A DNA stretch of 35,319 nt from the NCBI GenBank assembly GCA_014384445.1, contig JACNFV010000094.1, positions 1-35,319 on the forward strand, in the 5' to 3' direction. Under the pieces are notes generated by a model that was not told the DNA's origin, did not search any database, and worked only from the letters and a program-made list of their open reading frames with translations. The DNA is from Candidatus Nitrosopumilus sp. Its GTDB lineage: Archaea; Thermoproteota; Nitrososphaeria; Nitrososphaerales; Nitrosopumilaceae. Made by a program: the position numbers and the translations under genes. Shown here in pieces: positions 14,087-23,442 of the stretch (within the stretch, counting starts at the first letter, position 1; every line of letters starts with the position of its first letter).

Positions 14087-15448
14087 ATGATCAAATATCT
14101 ACAATTACAAATGCAAGGCGACGCGTATCTCAAGTGTGTTAATCCAAAATGCGGATTAGAATATCCAATAATGAGCACTAATGTACAGTGTGAAAAGGGC
14201 CATGTACTAGATGTAATATATAAAAATAAACCATCACCGGACCTTAAAGAAACATTTTATCAAAGAAGGGATTCCAAGGGAAATATTTTTAATGAAAGTG
14301 GTGTTTGGCGGTTTCGAGATTTACTAAATTTTTGTCAAATAAATACAGAAGATAATGATGAATGTTCAAAATATCTGGTTTCTTTGGATGGTGCAGAAGG
14401 AAGACAGTCAAAACCATACCAAATGTCAAAAGCAGCAGAATTCCTAGGCATTAACAAAGAAGGATTATGGTTGCAGCCAGAAGGATACAATCCAAGTGGG
14501 TCTTTCAAAGATAACGGCATGGTAACAGCTGTTACCCATGCTAAGATGGTTGGTGCTAAAAAAATTGTATGTGCGTCAACTGGAAACACATCAGCATCAG
14601 CTGGAATGTTTGCAGCAAATGAAGGAATAAAATGTGACGTGTATATTCCTGCAGGACAAATTGCACCAGGAAAACTTAGCCAAGCATATCAATTTGGAGC
14701 TCAAATCAGACAAGTCGAAGGGAATTTTGATGATGCGTTAAAACAATCATTAGATGACGCAAAAAACTATGATGGGTATACAGTAAATTCTGTAAATCCA
14801 TTTAGAATAGAAGGTCAAAAAACAATTCCGTTTAGAGCATTAGAATATTTGAATTGGGAATCTCCAGATTGGATAATATATCCAGGTGGCGCATTAGGCA
14901 ATACATCAAGTTGTGGAAAAGCATTAATGGAATTATACCAGTGGGGATGGATTAAAAAAATTCCAAGAATTGCAGTGATTAATTCAGATGGAGCAAGTAC
15001 ATTATCAGATTTGTATAATGGTAAATTTGAGGATGAGGAATTAAGATGGAATAAAGGAAATCCAAATACAGAATTAATTTCCAGATACTATAATCATTTA
15101 GATAAAGAAGGGTTAAGACCTAAAACAAAAGCAACAGCAATTCAAATTGGAAGACCTGCAAATATCATAAAAGGATTACGAGCATTAGAATTTACTAATG
15201 GCGTTGTAACAACTGTATCAGATTCTGAGATGTTAGATGGAATGTCAGTTGTAGGTCTAAACGGATTTGATTGCGAAATGGCATCAGGTGCATCAGTTGC
15301 AGGAATTAAAAAATTGATGAGTGAAGGAATAATCAAGAAAGATGACGTAGTTGTAGGAATTCTAACAGGAAGGCAGAAGGATGCAATGATCCCAGTGGAT
15401 TATCACAGTAATCCTAAAAACACATTTGCAAACCCCCCAAAAAAATAG
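14087..15448 (+). CDS. thrC: Threonine synthase, 453 aa
   Basis: PLP enzyme turning O-phospho-L-homoserine into L-threonine and phosphate. The PLP lysine is Lys141 in NPSGSFKDNGM, the hallmark of the family, and ASTGNTSAS (163-171) binds the substrate. The glycine loop for PLP phosphate is YPGGALGNTSS. The N-terminal 40 residues contain C17-x4-C22 and C35-x3-H39, the small zinc-ribbon-like leader seen in many archaeal threonine synthases. Length is normal. Start ATG 14087; Met9 (MQGDAYLKC) is the other candidate and would still include the Cys pairs. It makes the threonine used by the ammonia-lyase at 3140, though the genes are not linked in an operon. Confidence 0.93.
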   Translation: MIKYLQLQMQGDAYLKCVNPKCGLEYPIMSTNVQCEKGHVLDVIYKNKPSPDLKETFYQRRDSKGNIFNESGVWRFRDLLNFCQINTEDNDECSKYLVSLDGAEGRQSKPYQMSKAAEFLGINKEGLWLQPEGYNPSGSFKDNGMVTAVTHAKMVGAKKIVCASTGNTSASAGMFAANEGIKCDVYIPAGQIAPGKLSQAYQFGAQIRQVEGNFDDALKQSLDDAKNYDGYTVNSVNPFRIEGQKTIPFRALEYLNWESPDWIIYPGGALGNTSSCGKALMELYQWGWIKKIPRIAVINSDGASTLSDLYNGKFEDEELRWNKGNPNTELISRYYNHLDKEGLRPKTKATAIQIGRPANIIKGLRALEFTNGVVTTVSDSEMLDGMSVVGLNGFDCEMASGASVAGIKKLMSEGIIKKDDVVVGILTGRQKDAMIPVDYHSNPKNTFANPPKK

Positions 15449-15584
15449 GCTCAAACAAGCAAAATAATTCCAAAACAGGGATGGTTTAAATTCATGAATG
15501 AATGATTGTACATAACCAAAAGATGGTGCAAAAAAACTAAATGAGCAATAGAACAAATTATAGAAAAAAATTGAGAGTTAAATC

Positions 15585-16838
15585 ATGGTAGATTTATGGA
15601 TTGAAATTACATCTCTAGCTATTCTTATCGGACTATCTGGATTTTTCAGCGGATTGGAAGTTGCCCTAGTTGGAATAAGAAAATCAAAAGTAGTTCAATT
15701 ATTTAATGAAGGTAAGAAAGGATCCAAAGCGTTACACAAATTAAAAATGAATCCAAGTTGGATGATGTCCAGTGTCAATCTCGGAAACAACCTAGTTAAC
15801 GTAGGAGCATCAGCACTTGCAACAACAGTTGCAATGAGATTATTTGGTAGTGACGGACTAGGTATTGCAGTTGGAATAATGACATTTTTAATTTTAGTGT
15901 TTGGGGAAATAACTCCAAAAACATACTGTAATGCCAACTCTACAAAAGTGGCATTAAGATGTGCTCCAATATTACTAGTATTCAGTTATGTATTTTATCC
16001 AGTTGTAAAATTCTTTGAAACTATTACTAATGGCGTTGTAAGAATAACTGGAAGCAGTCAGACACCGCCACCGATTACAGAAGACGAAATCAAGGGGGTG
16101 ATTGATCAAGGGTTAGAAGAAAACGCATTAGAGAAAGAAGAGATGGAGTTAGTTCATGGTGCTCTAAAATTTGATGACACTGTAATTCGTTCAGTAATGA
16201 CTCCCAGAACAAAGATGTTTGTATTAAATTCAAAGATGTTGCTCTTTGAGGCATTACCACAAATTAATCAAAGAGGTCATTCTAGAATTCCAATTTTTGG
16301 AGATACTAGCGATGACATTGTAGGTTTTATTCACCTTAGTGATGTTTTAAAAGAATTAGAGAAAGATAACAAAATGGTAAGTTTAGAACAAATTGCACGA
16401 AAAGCAGTATTTGTGTCACAAGAAAAAATGGTTAGTAGCATGTTAAAAGAAATGAAAGGAAGGAAAACACACATGGCAATTGTTGTGGATGAACACGGAG
16501 GTGTAGAAGGCTTGGTCACACTGGAAGATTTACTTGAAGAGATAGTAGGGGAGATTGAGGATGAAACAGATGTGACTAAACAAGTAACTTATGAAAGAAT
16601 TGATCAAGATACGATAATTACAAACGGGGACATAGAAATTGACGTGATAAATGATCTTTTTAAAACAAATATTCCAGACGGCGATGATTATGCATCCTTG
16701 AACGGATTATTGCACGAAAAATTGCAAGACATACCTCAAGAAGGTGACAAAATAGAAACCAATGAACTAAGAATCATAGTGGAAAAAGTTTCAAAAAATA
16801 TTGCTAAAAGAATTAGAATTGAAAAAATTAAATATTAA
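15585..16838 (+). CDS. DUF21/CBS-pair/CorC-HlyC membrane protein, 417 aa
   Basis: Three modules in the CNNM/CorB order. Residues 1-150 are a DUF21 transmembrane domain (ITSLAILIGLSGFFSGLEVAL, NLGNNLVNVGASALATT, IMTFLILVFGEITPKTYC). A linker ITEDEIKGVIDQG (164-176) leads to a CBS pair (about 198-325, with DTVIRSVMTPRTKM and HMAIVVDEHGGVEGLVTLEDLLEEIVGEI). The C-terminal 75 residues are the CorC/HlyC domain. Proteins of this build export or regulate Mg2+ and sense ATP-Mg through the CBS pair; the old label hemolysin is misleading. ATG 15585. It shares a 4-bp TTAA overlap with the convergent gene at 16835. Confidence 0.9.
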   Translation: MVDLWIEITSLAILIGLSGFFSGLEVALVGIRKSKVVQLFNEGKKGSKALHKLKMNPSWMMSSVNLGNNLVNVGASALATTVAMRLFGSDGLGIAVGIMTFLILVFGEITPKTYCNANSTKVALRCAPILLVFSYVFYPVVKFFETITNGVVRITGSSQTPPPITEDEIKGVIDQGLEENALEKEEMELVHGALKFDDTVIRSVMTPRTKMFVLNSKMLLFEALPQINQRGHSRIPIFGDTSDDIVGFIHLSDVLKELEKDNKMVSLEQIARKAVFVSQEKMVSSMLKEMKGRKTHMAIVVDEHGGVEGLVTLEDLLEEIVGEIEDETDVTKQVTYERIDQDTIITNGDIEIDVINDLFKTNIPDGDDYASLNGLLHEKLQDIPQEGDKIETNELRIIVEKVSKNIAKRIRIEKIKY

Positions 16839-17230
16839 TCGTCTTTTTTAGGTGTTTTCTTCCAGACTTGTATTTGACCGCCATAAACTTCATCATCATA
16901 TACAAATGCTGAAATTTGCGCATAGAAGCCTTCACGACCACTTTTGAATACTTTTGGAGGTAACGGAATCTCTACTTCTTTTCCATCAGGCATTTTAAGA
17001 GTTGCAATTGCAATTTTAGATTTTTTAGGTTCTTCTTCACTCATGCTTGCTTCAAGATTTTGCCCACTTTTATCTATTTTTGCTTCTTCGTTTGTTGGCT
17101 CCTTTTTTTGAAAATTATCTTTAACGGGTTCAGGTATTAATTTGCTAGAAGTGTTATCAATGTCGTTAATTTTATTTTGAGTGTCGTTCATTAGTTTCTT
17201 AAAATAATCTTTGGATTCTTTTTCACTCAT
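16835..17230 (-). CDS. Hypothetical protein with disordered N-terminus, 131 aa
   Basis: The first 70 residues are charged, Asn/Lys/Glu-rich and probably unfolded. The C-terminal 60 residues form a compact beta-rich piece (KIAIATLKMPDGKEVEIPLP, FYAQISAFVYDDEVYGGQIQVW). The C-terminal part looks conserved in character, but I cannot name a family. ATG 17228-17230; ends in a 4-bp convergent overlap with the CBS protein gene. It lies about 50 bp downstream of GAPDH's stop but on the same strand, so read-through from gap is possible. Confidence 0.62.
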   Translation of the reverse strand: MSEKESKDYFKKLMNDTQNKINDIDNTSSKLIPEPVKDNFQKKEPTNEEAKIDKSGQNLEASMSEEEPKKSKIAIATLKMPDGKEVEIPLPPKVFKSGREGFYAQISAFVYDDEVYGGQIQVWKKTPKKDD

Positions 17231-17281
17231 ATTTTGAGAATCACGCTTTACTAATTAAATAATTGTAATTAAATAATAATT

Positions 17282-18337
17282 TTATTCATTTTGCTTGCAA
17301 AAATGTTCTTGTAATTTTTGTTTTTTCTCATTCATATTAAAAATGGATTCAGTATGAGAAAATGCGTCATTGTATGATTTTCCAAATAGCATTGCTTGCA
17401 TCAACATGTGATTTTCAGGAATTACAATTCCAGTTTGATCATCAGAATACATCATTTGGACAGTATCACCAATAGATACAGTCATGTTTGCATGGATGTG
17501 TATCATGTTTGTATCAGTAAAATTAAAACCCATATTTTGAGCAAAATCTCTGACATCTTTAGTTCCCTTTGCAGTCCATAAAGTTGCAACGCCAAACTCA
17601 TTTTCAAAAATACGGTGAATTTCAGAAGGCTTTGGCGCTGTTTCTTTAAATCTTATATCCATAATGTGCAAGTGCATTTGTCGGCTAGGAACCTTTAGTG
17701 CACGAACGTAAAGAGGTGCATCCTTTCCAAAATACAATTTAACGTCATCTCCATGATGAGGTTTTTCGGTCATCTCAATGGTGTCTGAAACAGTTTTTTC
17801 AGTTTGTTCAATATCAGCCCAACGTCTAACTAAAGTTACATCAAATCTAATAATTTTATCACCAAATGCATCTCGGAGCGGTTCTAAAATTCTTCCCATC
17901 CCGGTAACATTACAACTTCCCTGCATGACATGGGATTTACCTAATGCCTGATCATAGTTTGCCCTCGAATTAAAAAGTAAATCAGAAACGGCTTGATCAC
18001 CCATTGTTGATTCACCGCCTTGATAAATCACGGGAATGTTTTTTGATTCATAAATATTTTTTTTATTTTGATAACCATGTCCGCCGGGGGATGCATCAAT
18101 TACCAAATCACATTCATTTAATGCAGAATCAATAGTTCCAGAAACATCATAATTTTTAAAATTTTCTAATTTATTTTCAGGGACATAGACATTCAATCCG
18201 CTAGATATCGCCTCAGCTACTTTATCATCTGGAGAATACTTGCCAATTCCAATAACAGTGATTTCGGGATCGTCTTTTAGAAATGAAACTATTCTACTAC
18301 CTATGGAACCGTATCCATTGACAAAGACTTTTTTCAT
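17282..18337 (-). CDS. gap: Type II (archaeal) glyceraldehyde-3-phosphate dehydrogenase, 351 aa
   Basis: Interconverts glyceraldehyde 3-phosphate and 1,3-bisphosphoglycerate with NAD(P). The N-terminal Rossmann loop is VNGYGSIGSRI (6-16), and the catalytic cysteine is Cys142 in QGSCNVTGMGR, the archaeal form of the active-site motif. VRRWADIEQ (170-178) replaces the more common RRAADP, and PHHGDDV follows at the phosphate-binding region. Length agrees with archaeal GAPDH (about 335-350). In autotrophic thaumarchaea the enzyme should run in the gluconeogenic direction. ATG at 18335-18337, divergent from the DsbA-like gene. Confidence 0.92.
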   Translation of the reverse strand: MKKVFVNGYGSIGSRIVSFLKDDPEITVIGIGKYSPDDKVAEAISSGLNVYVPENKLENFKNYDVSGTIDSALNECDLVIDASPGGHGYQNKKNIYESKNIPVIYQGGESTMGDQAVSDLLFNSRANYDQALGKSHVMQGSCNVTGMGRILEPLRDAFGDKIIRFDVTLVRRWADIEQTEKTVSDTIEMTEKPHHGDDVKLYFGKDAPLYVRALKVPSRQMHLHIMDIRFKETAPKPSEIHRIFENEFGVATLWTAKGTKDVRDFAQNMGFNFTDTNMIHIHANMTVSIGDTVQMMYSDDQTGIVIPENHMLMQAMLFGKSYNDAFSHTESIFNMNEKKQKLQEHFCKQNE

Positions 18338-18451
18338 AATATCTCTAAGATTATCTCACTTATTTACTAATTTATTTAAAATAATAAAAAATGATAACGA
18401 TACTCAAGAATAGGACAAAAGACTAAATGTACTTAGAGAAAATATTTAGTA

Positions 18452-19156
18452 ATGATACATGCACCATCGCTTGCAATAGGTGCCATAATCGCATCAATTA
18501 CAATTACAGTGGTGATGTTCGGGTTAAACAGCATAACAGATGAAATAGGGTTGTCCATGGAGCCTACACCAAAAATTCAAGGTGCGGAACCTGCAAAAAT
18601 TACGATGGATACGTTTGTATCAAATGGCTCTCCAGTATTAGGGGATTCTAACGCTCCAATAACACTAGTGGAGTTTGGGGATTATCAATGTCATTATTGT
18701 CACGTATTTTTTGATTCAATTGAGGGAGACATTATAAAAAATTATGTTGAAACAGGAAAAGTAAAAATTATTTTTAAAGATTATAACATAATTGGAGAAG
18801 ATTCAGTTAAGGCATCACAGGGAGCACATTGTGCAAATGATCAAGGACTGTTCTGGGAATACCACGACATATTGTATTCAAATTGGACAGGTGAGAATAA
18901 CGGATGGGCATCTTCTGAAAATTTAACAATTTTTGCACGACAAATTGGTTTGAATATGGATCAATGGTCTGAATGTATGGTAGAAGGATCACATGCACAA
19001 ACAATTCTTAGCAGTAACGAGGATGCCAGAGCACTGGAATTAACAGGCACGCCAGCATTTTTTGTAATTAATTCAGAAGGGCAAGTGTCAAAATTGTTTG
19101 GGGCTCAACCATTTGAAGTGTTTAAAAAAATGTTTGATGCTGAATTAAAAAAATAA
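18452..19156 (+). CDS. Membrane-anchored DsbA-like thiol oxidoreductase, 234 aa
   Basis: An N-terminal hydrophobic helix (residues about 6-26, SLAIGAIIASITITVVMFGL) anchors the protein with the domain outside the membrane. After a Pro-rich linker, the thioredoxin-fold domain begins near residue 55. The active site is CHYC (Cys80, Cys83) in EFGDYQCHYCHVFF. The helical insertion has the family pattern GAHCANDQGLFWEYHDILY, and the cis-Pro loop is GTPAFFVI. It introduces or isomerises disulfides in secreted proteins. Thaumarchaea carry several such genes, and CcdA/TlpA-like genes are at 27369-29173. ATG 18452. Confidence 0.9.
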   Translation: MIHAPSLAIGAIIASITITVVMFGLNSITDEIGLSMEPTPKIQGAEPAKITMDTFVSNGSPVLGDSNAPITLVEFGDYQCHYCHVFFDSIEGDIIKNYVETGKVKIIFKDYNIIGEDSVKASQGAHCANDQGLFWEYHDILYSNWTGENNGWASSENLTIFARQIGLNMDQWSECMVEGSHAQTILSSNEDARALELTGTPAFFVINSEGQVSKLFGAQPFEVFKKMFDAELKK

Positions 19157-19170
19157 CAATAAATGAATTG

Positions 19171-19203
19171 CTAGGCGACAAAAAAGAAAAAAATCATGCC
19201 TAG
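19171..19203. repeat. Short inverted repeat upstream of HMG-CoA synthase
   Basis: CTAGGC (19171-19176) and GCCTAG (19198-19203), 21-bp spacer, just after the DsbA-like stop codon and 53 bp before the next ATG. No T-run follows on either side, so a terminator is unlikely; it could be an operator. Short enough to be chance. Confidence 0.3.
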
Positions 19204-19224
19204 TTAACTTAAATTTACAACAAA

Positions 19225-19234
19225 TACTTAATTA
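19225..19234 (+). promoter_or_regulatory. TATA-like box of HMG-CoA synthase
   Basis: TACTTAATTA centred about 26 bp before the ATG at 19256; fits a leaderless transcript. Confidence 0.45.
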
Positions 19235-19255
19235 CTGTTTTTTTTAACGAAGCTC

Positions 19256-20650
19256 ATGACCGCAGGCATAGATGATATTGCAATATACATTCCAAGATTG
19301 TACATTGATGCAGCAGATTTTGCAGAAGCTAGAGGTCTTGATCCAGTAAAATTACAAAAAGGTCTAGGAGTATCTCAAATGGCAATAGTGGATGCAAATC
19401 AAGATCCGGCATGTCTTGCAGCCAATGCATGTTTACGAGTTATGGAAAAAAATAATTTGTCTCCGGACGACATAGGAAGACTATACATTTCAACAGAATC
19501 AGCATTTGATGAGTCAAAAGCAATGAACTCATACGTCATTGGAATGCTAGAGCAAGTTTACGGTCAAGGATCATTTGAGCACTGTGGTGGAGTGGAAACA
19601 AAATTTGCATGTGTAAGCGGATCATATGCACTATACGATAACACTAATTGGATTAGAGCAGGAGAGGCAGAAGGAAAAAGTGCACTGGTGGTGGTGTCAG
19701 ATATTGCAAAATACGACATGGGTTCAAGTGGTGAAATGACTCAGGGTGCAGGTGCAGTAGTAATGTTGCTTAATGACGAACCACGATTATTAGAATTTGA
19801 TCCTAAAGTTACATCAACGTCAATCAAAGATGAATATGATTTTTACAGACCATTTGGAAAAGAAACTCCAATTGTACACGGCCAGTATTCTAATTTACTG
19901 TACATGATTCAAGTTAGAAAAGCACTAGAAGCTTACAAGAAAAAAGTAATTTCTTCAAACTTAATTAAAATGAAAGAGAATGAAACAATTCTAGACCATA
20001 TGGATTACATCAACATGCACTTGCCATACAGTAACATGGGCAAAAAGGCATTAGCATATTTAGTTAGACACGAATGGCGTCAACTTCCAAGATGGAAAAA
20101 TATCTTAGAGCAAATTGGAATGGAAGAACCAATACCAAAAGATCCTCGCGGTACTATTGAATCAGTCTTAGCTGATGAAGAGTTTATGGCAAAAGATCAT
20201 GAATTTACAAAATTGTTTACAAAAACACAAGAATATCAGGATGTATTCGAATCAAAACTTTCAAGTTCACTCATTGCATCTACAATGATTGGTAATCTGT
20301 ATACAGCGTCATTGTATCTAGGGTTTAGAAGTAGTTTAGAATTTGAATATCAAAAAGGCGTGGATTTAGAGGGAAAACGAATAGGATTTGGATCTTACGG
20401 TAGTGGGAGTAGTGCAATGGTGTTCAGCGGACTAGTGCAACCAGAATACGAAGAAATTGTAAAGAGTATGAATTTAGAAGCTGAAATTGGTCAAAGAAAA
20501 AGACTGACATGGAGTGAATACGAGGAACTGCATGAAAACAAATTAACCCCAGAACAGTCCAAGGTCCACACTAAAAAAGAATTTGTGTTAGTTGATGTAA
20601 AAACAGATGTGGAGAGCAGAGGCGAAAGAAGATACGTCTTTACAAGTTAA
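19256..20650 (+). CDS. Hydroxymethylglutaryl-CoA synthase, 464 aa
   Basis: Condenses acetyl-CoA with acetoacetyl-CoA to HMG-CoA at the head of the mevalonate route to archaeal lipids. Catalytic residues are visible: nucleophile Cys119 in ETKFACVSGSYAL, general acid Glu81 in ISTESAFDESK, and His255 in YINMHLPYSNMGKKAL. The length of 464 aa with the C-terminal extension resembles the eukaryotic and haloarchaeal form rather than the roughly 350-aa methanogen form that pairs with DUF35 and thiolase. It stands alone with its own promoter. ATG 19256 at the expected TATA spacing. Confidence 0.93.
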   Translation: MTAGIDDIAIYIPRLYIDAADFAEARGLDPVKLQKGLGVSQMAIVDANQDPACLAANACLRVMEKNNLSPDDIGRLYISTESAFDESKAMNSYVIGMLEQVYGQGSFEHCGGVETKFACVSGSYALYDNTNWIRAGEAEGKSALVVVSDIAKYDMGSSGEMTQGAGAVVMLLNDEPRLLEFDPKVTSTSIKDEYDFYRPFGKETPIVHGQYSNLLYMIQVRKALEAYKKKVISSNLIKMKENETILDHMDYINMHLPYSNMGKKALAYLVRHEWRQLPRWKNILEQIGMEEPIPKDPRGTIESVLADEEFMAKDHEFTKLFTKTQEYQDVFESKLSSSLIASTMIGNLYTASLYLGFRSSLEFEYQKGVDLEGKRIGFGSYGSGSSAMVFSGLVQPEYEEIVKSMNLEAEIGQRKRLTWSEYEELHENKLTPEQSKVHTKKEFVLVDVKTDVESRGERRYVFTS

Positions 20651-20684
20651 TTTTTAAAATTAAATAAAATTCACAGAATTAATT

Positions 20685-20927
20685 TCATTCATTTTCAGCC
20701 ATTTGTTTACGAAGTTTCTTTTCATTACCAATCCAAATGTCTACCATTTGGGCATGATATGCAATATCTTTAGTCAGTTTTACATCATCATGGTCTAATT
20801 GCTTCATTTTTTTTTCTAATTCAGTTTTAGTGGATCCATGAAATTGGATTTTGAATATAATTTCATCCAATTTTTGTTCTTGATATTTTTTAAGTTTATT
20901 TTTAACCTTATTTTTAAAAAAGTCCAT
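20685..20927 (-). CDS. Hypothetical basic coiled-coil protein, 80 aa
   Basis: Starts MDFFKNKVKNKLKKYQEQ. The protein is helical throughout with heptad-like repeats (FHGSTKTELEKKMKQLDHDD) and a C-terminal helix (YHAQMVDIWIGNEKKLRKQM). No Cys or membrane segment. It converges with HMG-CoA synthase 34 bp away. Unknown function. Confidence 0.62.
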   Translation of the reverse strand: MDFFKNKVKNKLKKYQEQKLDEIIFKIQFHGSTKTELEKKMKQLDHDDVKLTKDIAYHAQMVDIWIGNEKKLRKQMAENE

Positions 20928-21066
20928 TATAAAACAAGGTAAAATGAATCCACATAAAAATAATTAAACATTATGGAATAAATCTAAATTCAGACACAGA
21001 CTCTAAAAAAGATCAAAAATAATTCAAACTAGATTATTATGGACTGGATTTATAGGAAAATATACA

Positions 21067-21615
21067 ATGTCAGATGAGGTAAATCCAATCAAAGATCATC
21101 TGTTTGATTATATTAAAAAATCAAACAGTATTGAAAATTTAATTCATGAAAAAAAATTTGACGTCATCATTAATGAGATAATTGAGAATTGTTATGATAA
21201 AGTAATTTTAATGGATAAAAAAGAGAAGGCAGTTGGAATTTTAGCTACAGGCATACTGCATTATCTACTCACAAATGCCCTTCTAAACAGTCAAAGAAAA
21301 GTAGATTATCAAGGAATGGAACTAGACATTGTAATTCCAGATATCAAAACATTAGAAAAGGATGCCAAAATGACACTTTTAATTTTAATTCCAAAATCAT
21401 CAGACAAGAAAATAATTGACGAAAAAATTTCTCAATTAAGAAAGATACAACCAACTAAAGAAAACATCTGGGCAGTATTATCAGATGACGTATCAATTGA
21501 CTGTAAATCATTTGTCTTATCTAAAGAGAATAATTCCTTTTCAAAAATAATTTTTGAGATTGCACGGTTTTCAAATGTGGGCGGATCAAATAAATTTAAA
21601 ATATTACGAATTTAA
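21067..21615 (+). CDS. Hypothetical alpha/beta protein, 182 aa
   Basis: No family recognised. Residues 1-70 are helical (DYIKKSNSIENLIHEKKFDV, VGILATGILHYLLTNALL). Residues 75-150 alternate strands and helices with an acidic edge (GMELDIVIPDIKTLEKD, MTLLILIPKSS, NIWAVLSDDVSIDCKSFVL), a pattern that could be a restriction-like or Rossmann-like fold, though no catalytic motif is convincing. It converges with bioD (gap 13 bp). ATG 21067. Confidence 0.68.
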   Translation: MSDEVNPIKDHLFDYIKKSNSIENLIHEKKFDVIINEIIENCYDKVILMDKKEKAVGILATGILHYLLTNALLNSQRKVDYQGMELDIVIPDIKTLEKDAKMTLLILIPKSSDKKIIDEKISQLRKIQPTKENIWAVLSDDVSIDCKSFVLSKENNSFSKIIFEIARFSNVGGSNKFKILRI

Positions 21616-21628
21616 TTTTTAAAAAAAA

Positions 21629-22345
<717 letters not shown>

Positions 22346-22431
22346 CTAATCGGTATGAATAATCTAATTGGGAATAGTTAGAAAAATAGTGACTCTATAT
22401 AGCAAGGATTAATTTTAAAATATCAATATTT

Positions 22432-22923
22432 TTAGTAACTCAGCATCTCAAGCAGGTTATCAGACATATTATCCATTAAACTTGAATTGGTTTGTTTAAT
22501 CCAAGAAATAATCTTTGATTTATTTTTAATTGAATATGTTTTAAATGGTGCATGATAGTGAATTTGGACAATATTATATTTGATCAAAACGGATAATGTT
22601 CTTGAGGCAGTAGGACGGGATTTTGATATTTTTTCTCCAATTTCAGATTGTGCTAAATCTTTAGAATGTAACAATAGTGATACAGTTGAACTAATTGCAT
22701 TGTTTAGCATTAATTCGTAAAATTCAATTTTTTCTATTTCAAGTAGGGGGTTGTAAAATATTTTAAATTTACCTTTTTTATGGGTGATTTTTTTCTGATT
22801 TTCCAACTCATGGACGTATTTATTCACAGTTTCAGGCGAACATTCTACAATAGTTACTAATTTCATAAAAGTGATAGGTTCAGATAAAATAGATTTTAAA
22901 ATAGATTCTTTACATTTAATCAA
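22432..22923 (-). CDS. Transcriptional regulator with two winged-helix domains, 163 aa
   Basis: Two helix-turn-helix segments can be read. Residues about 17-50 (EPITFMKLVTIVECSPETVNKYVHELE) are followed by a basic wing (KKITHKKGKFKIFY). Residues about 90-125 (AQSEIGEKISKSRPTASRTLSVLIKYNIVQ) have the recognition helix SRPTASRTLSVL. No effector domain is seen, so control would be by a partner or by direct sensing. Start TTG at 22921-22923, since an in-frame stop lies just upstream. It lies directly upstream of bioD on the same strand (116 bp) and may be linked to biotin control, but could equally regulate the divergent membrane-protein gene. Not a BirA: no ligase domain. Confidence 0.78.
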   Translation of the reverse strand: MIKCKESILKSILSEPITFMKLVTIVECSPETVNKYVHELENQKKITHKKGKFKIFYNPLLEIEKIEFYELMLNNAISSTVSLLLHSKDLAQSEIGEKISKSRPTASRTLSVLIKYNIVQIHYHAPFKTYSIKNKSKIISWIKQTNSSLMDNMSDNLLEMLSY

Positions 22924-22980
22924 ATTTTATGCCACATTCCAGAGTCTAAAAAAAGGTTATTTAAATAATTGTCAGGGTGT

Positions 22981-22995
22981 TACCGTATTTTTTTT
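22981..22995. repeat. Arm 1 of inverted repeat flanking the membrane-protein gene
   Basis: TACCGTA followed by eight T, the exact reverse complement of 23400-23414. It lies in the divergent region between the regulator (22923) and the membrane protein (23028). Each arm contains a near-palindrome around TACCGTA, so they may be two copies of one operator. Confidence 0.4.
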
Positions 22996-23027
22996 AAAAA
23001 TTAAATAACATAAAAACATCAAAAAAA

Positions 23028-23372
23028 ATGAATCAAAGAACATCATGGATTGCAGTCATAGTTATTTTTCTTATCTCATCTACAGCAGTATTACTATACA
23101 CAGAAAGTACGCAAAATTTTGCAATACATGTAATCGGCACATTTATCGCGTTCTTTTTATCAATTTTATCTTTTAAAGCGTATTTTAGTTATAAAATAAT
23201 CAGGGTATTGTTTTCAGCAGTAGCATTTTTGATATTTGGAATAGTTCAAGGAATAGAATTAGTAAACGATATAGAATATCATGATAATCCAGTAGACGAG
23301 ATCAGAGATTTTGCCATGATAATCGGATTAAGTTTATTTGCAATAGCTACAATTCCTAAAAAAGAAAAATAA
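23028..23372 (+). CDS. Small four-helix membrane protein, 114 aa
   Basis: Hydrophobic spans at residues about 7-25 (WIAVIVIFLISSTAVLLY), 31-50 (FAIHVIGTFIAFFLSILSF), 56-78 (IIRVLFSAVAFLIFGIVQGI) and 92-108 (FAMIIGLSLFAIATI), with an acidic loop (LVNDIEYHDNPVDEIRD) before the last. No BioY or transporter signature, so I do not link it to biotin uptake. Divergent from the two-winged-helix regulator, which may control it. ATG 23028. Confidence 0.68.
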   Translation: MNQRTSWIAVIVIFLISSTAVLLYTESTQNFAIHVIGTFIAFFLSILSFKAYFSYKIIRVLFSAVAFLIFGIVQGIELVNDIEYHDNPVDEIRDFAMIIGLSLFAIATIPKKEK

Positions 23373-23399
23373 TTTTCAACAATATTCAGATTATCATGA

Positions 23400-23414
23400 A
23401 AAAAAAATACGGTA
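23400..23414. repeat. Arm 2 of inverted repeat; contains palindrome AATACGGTATT
   Basis: Eight A then TACGGTA, inverted relative to 22981-22995. The segment AATACGGTATT (23406-23416) has perfect 5-bp arms around one base and lies about 30 bp before the ATG of the 55-aa gene at 23443, i.e. in its promoter. The same 11 bases also occur by chance inside a coding region near 28470. Confidence 0.35.
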
Positions 23415-23442
23415 TTAATAGAAAAAGTAGTTTAACCTACAC

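Noticed and set aside
15449-15584. Possible small gene or RNA between threonine synthase and the CBS protein
   Set aside because: No ORF over about 15 codons with a start, no GC-rich fold or repeat; reads as plain promoter region.
22363-22382. TCTAA ... TTAGA inverted repeat between bioD and the regulator
   Set aside because: Only 5-bp AT-rich arms; not distinguishable from chance.
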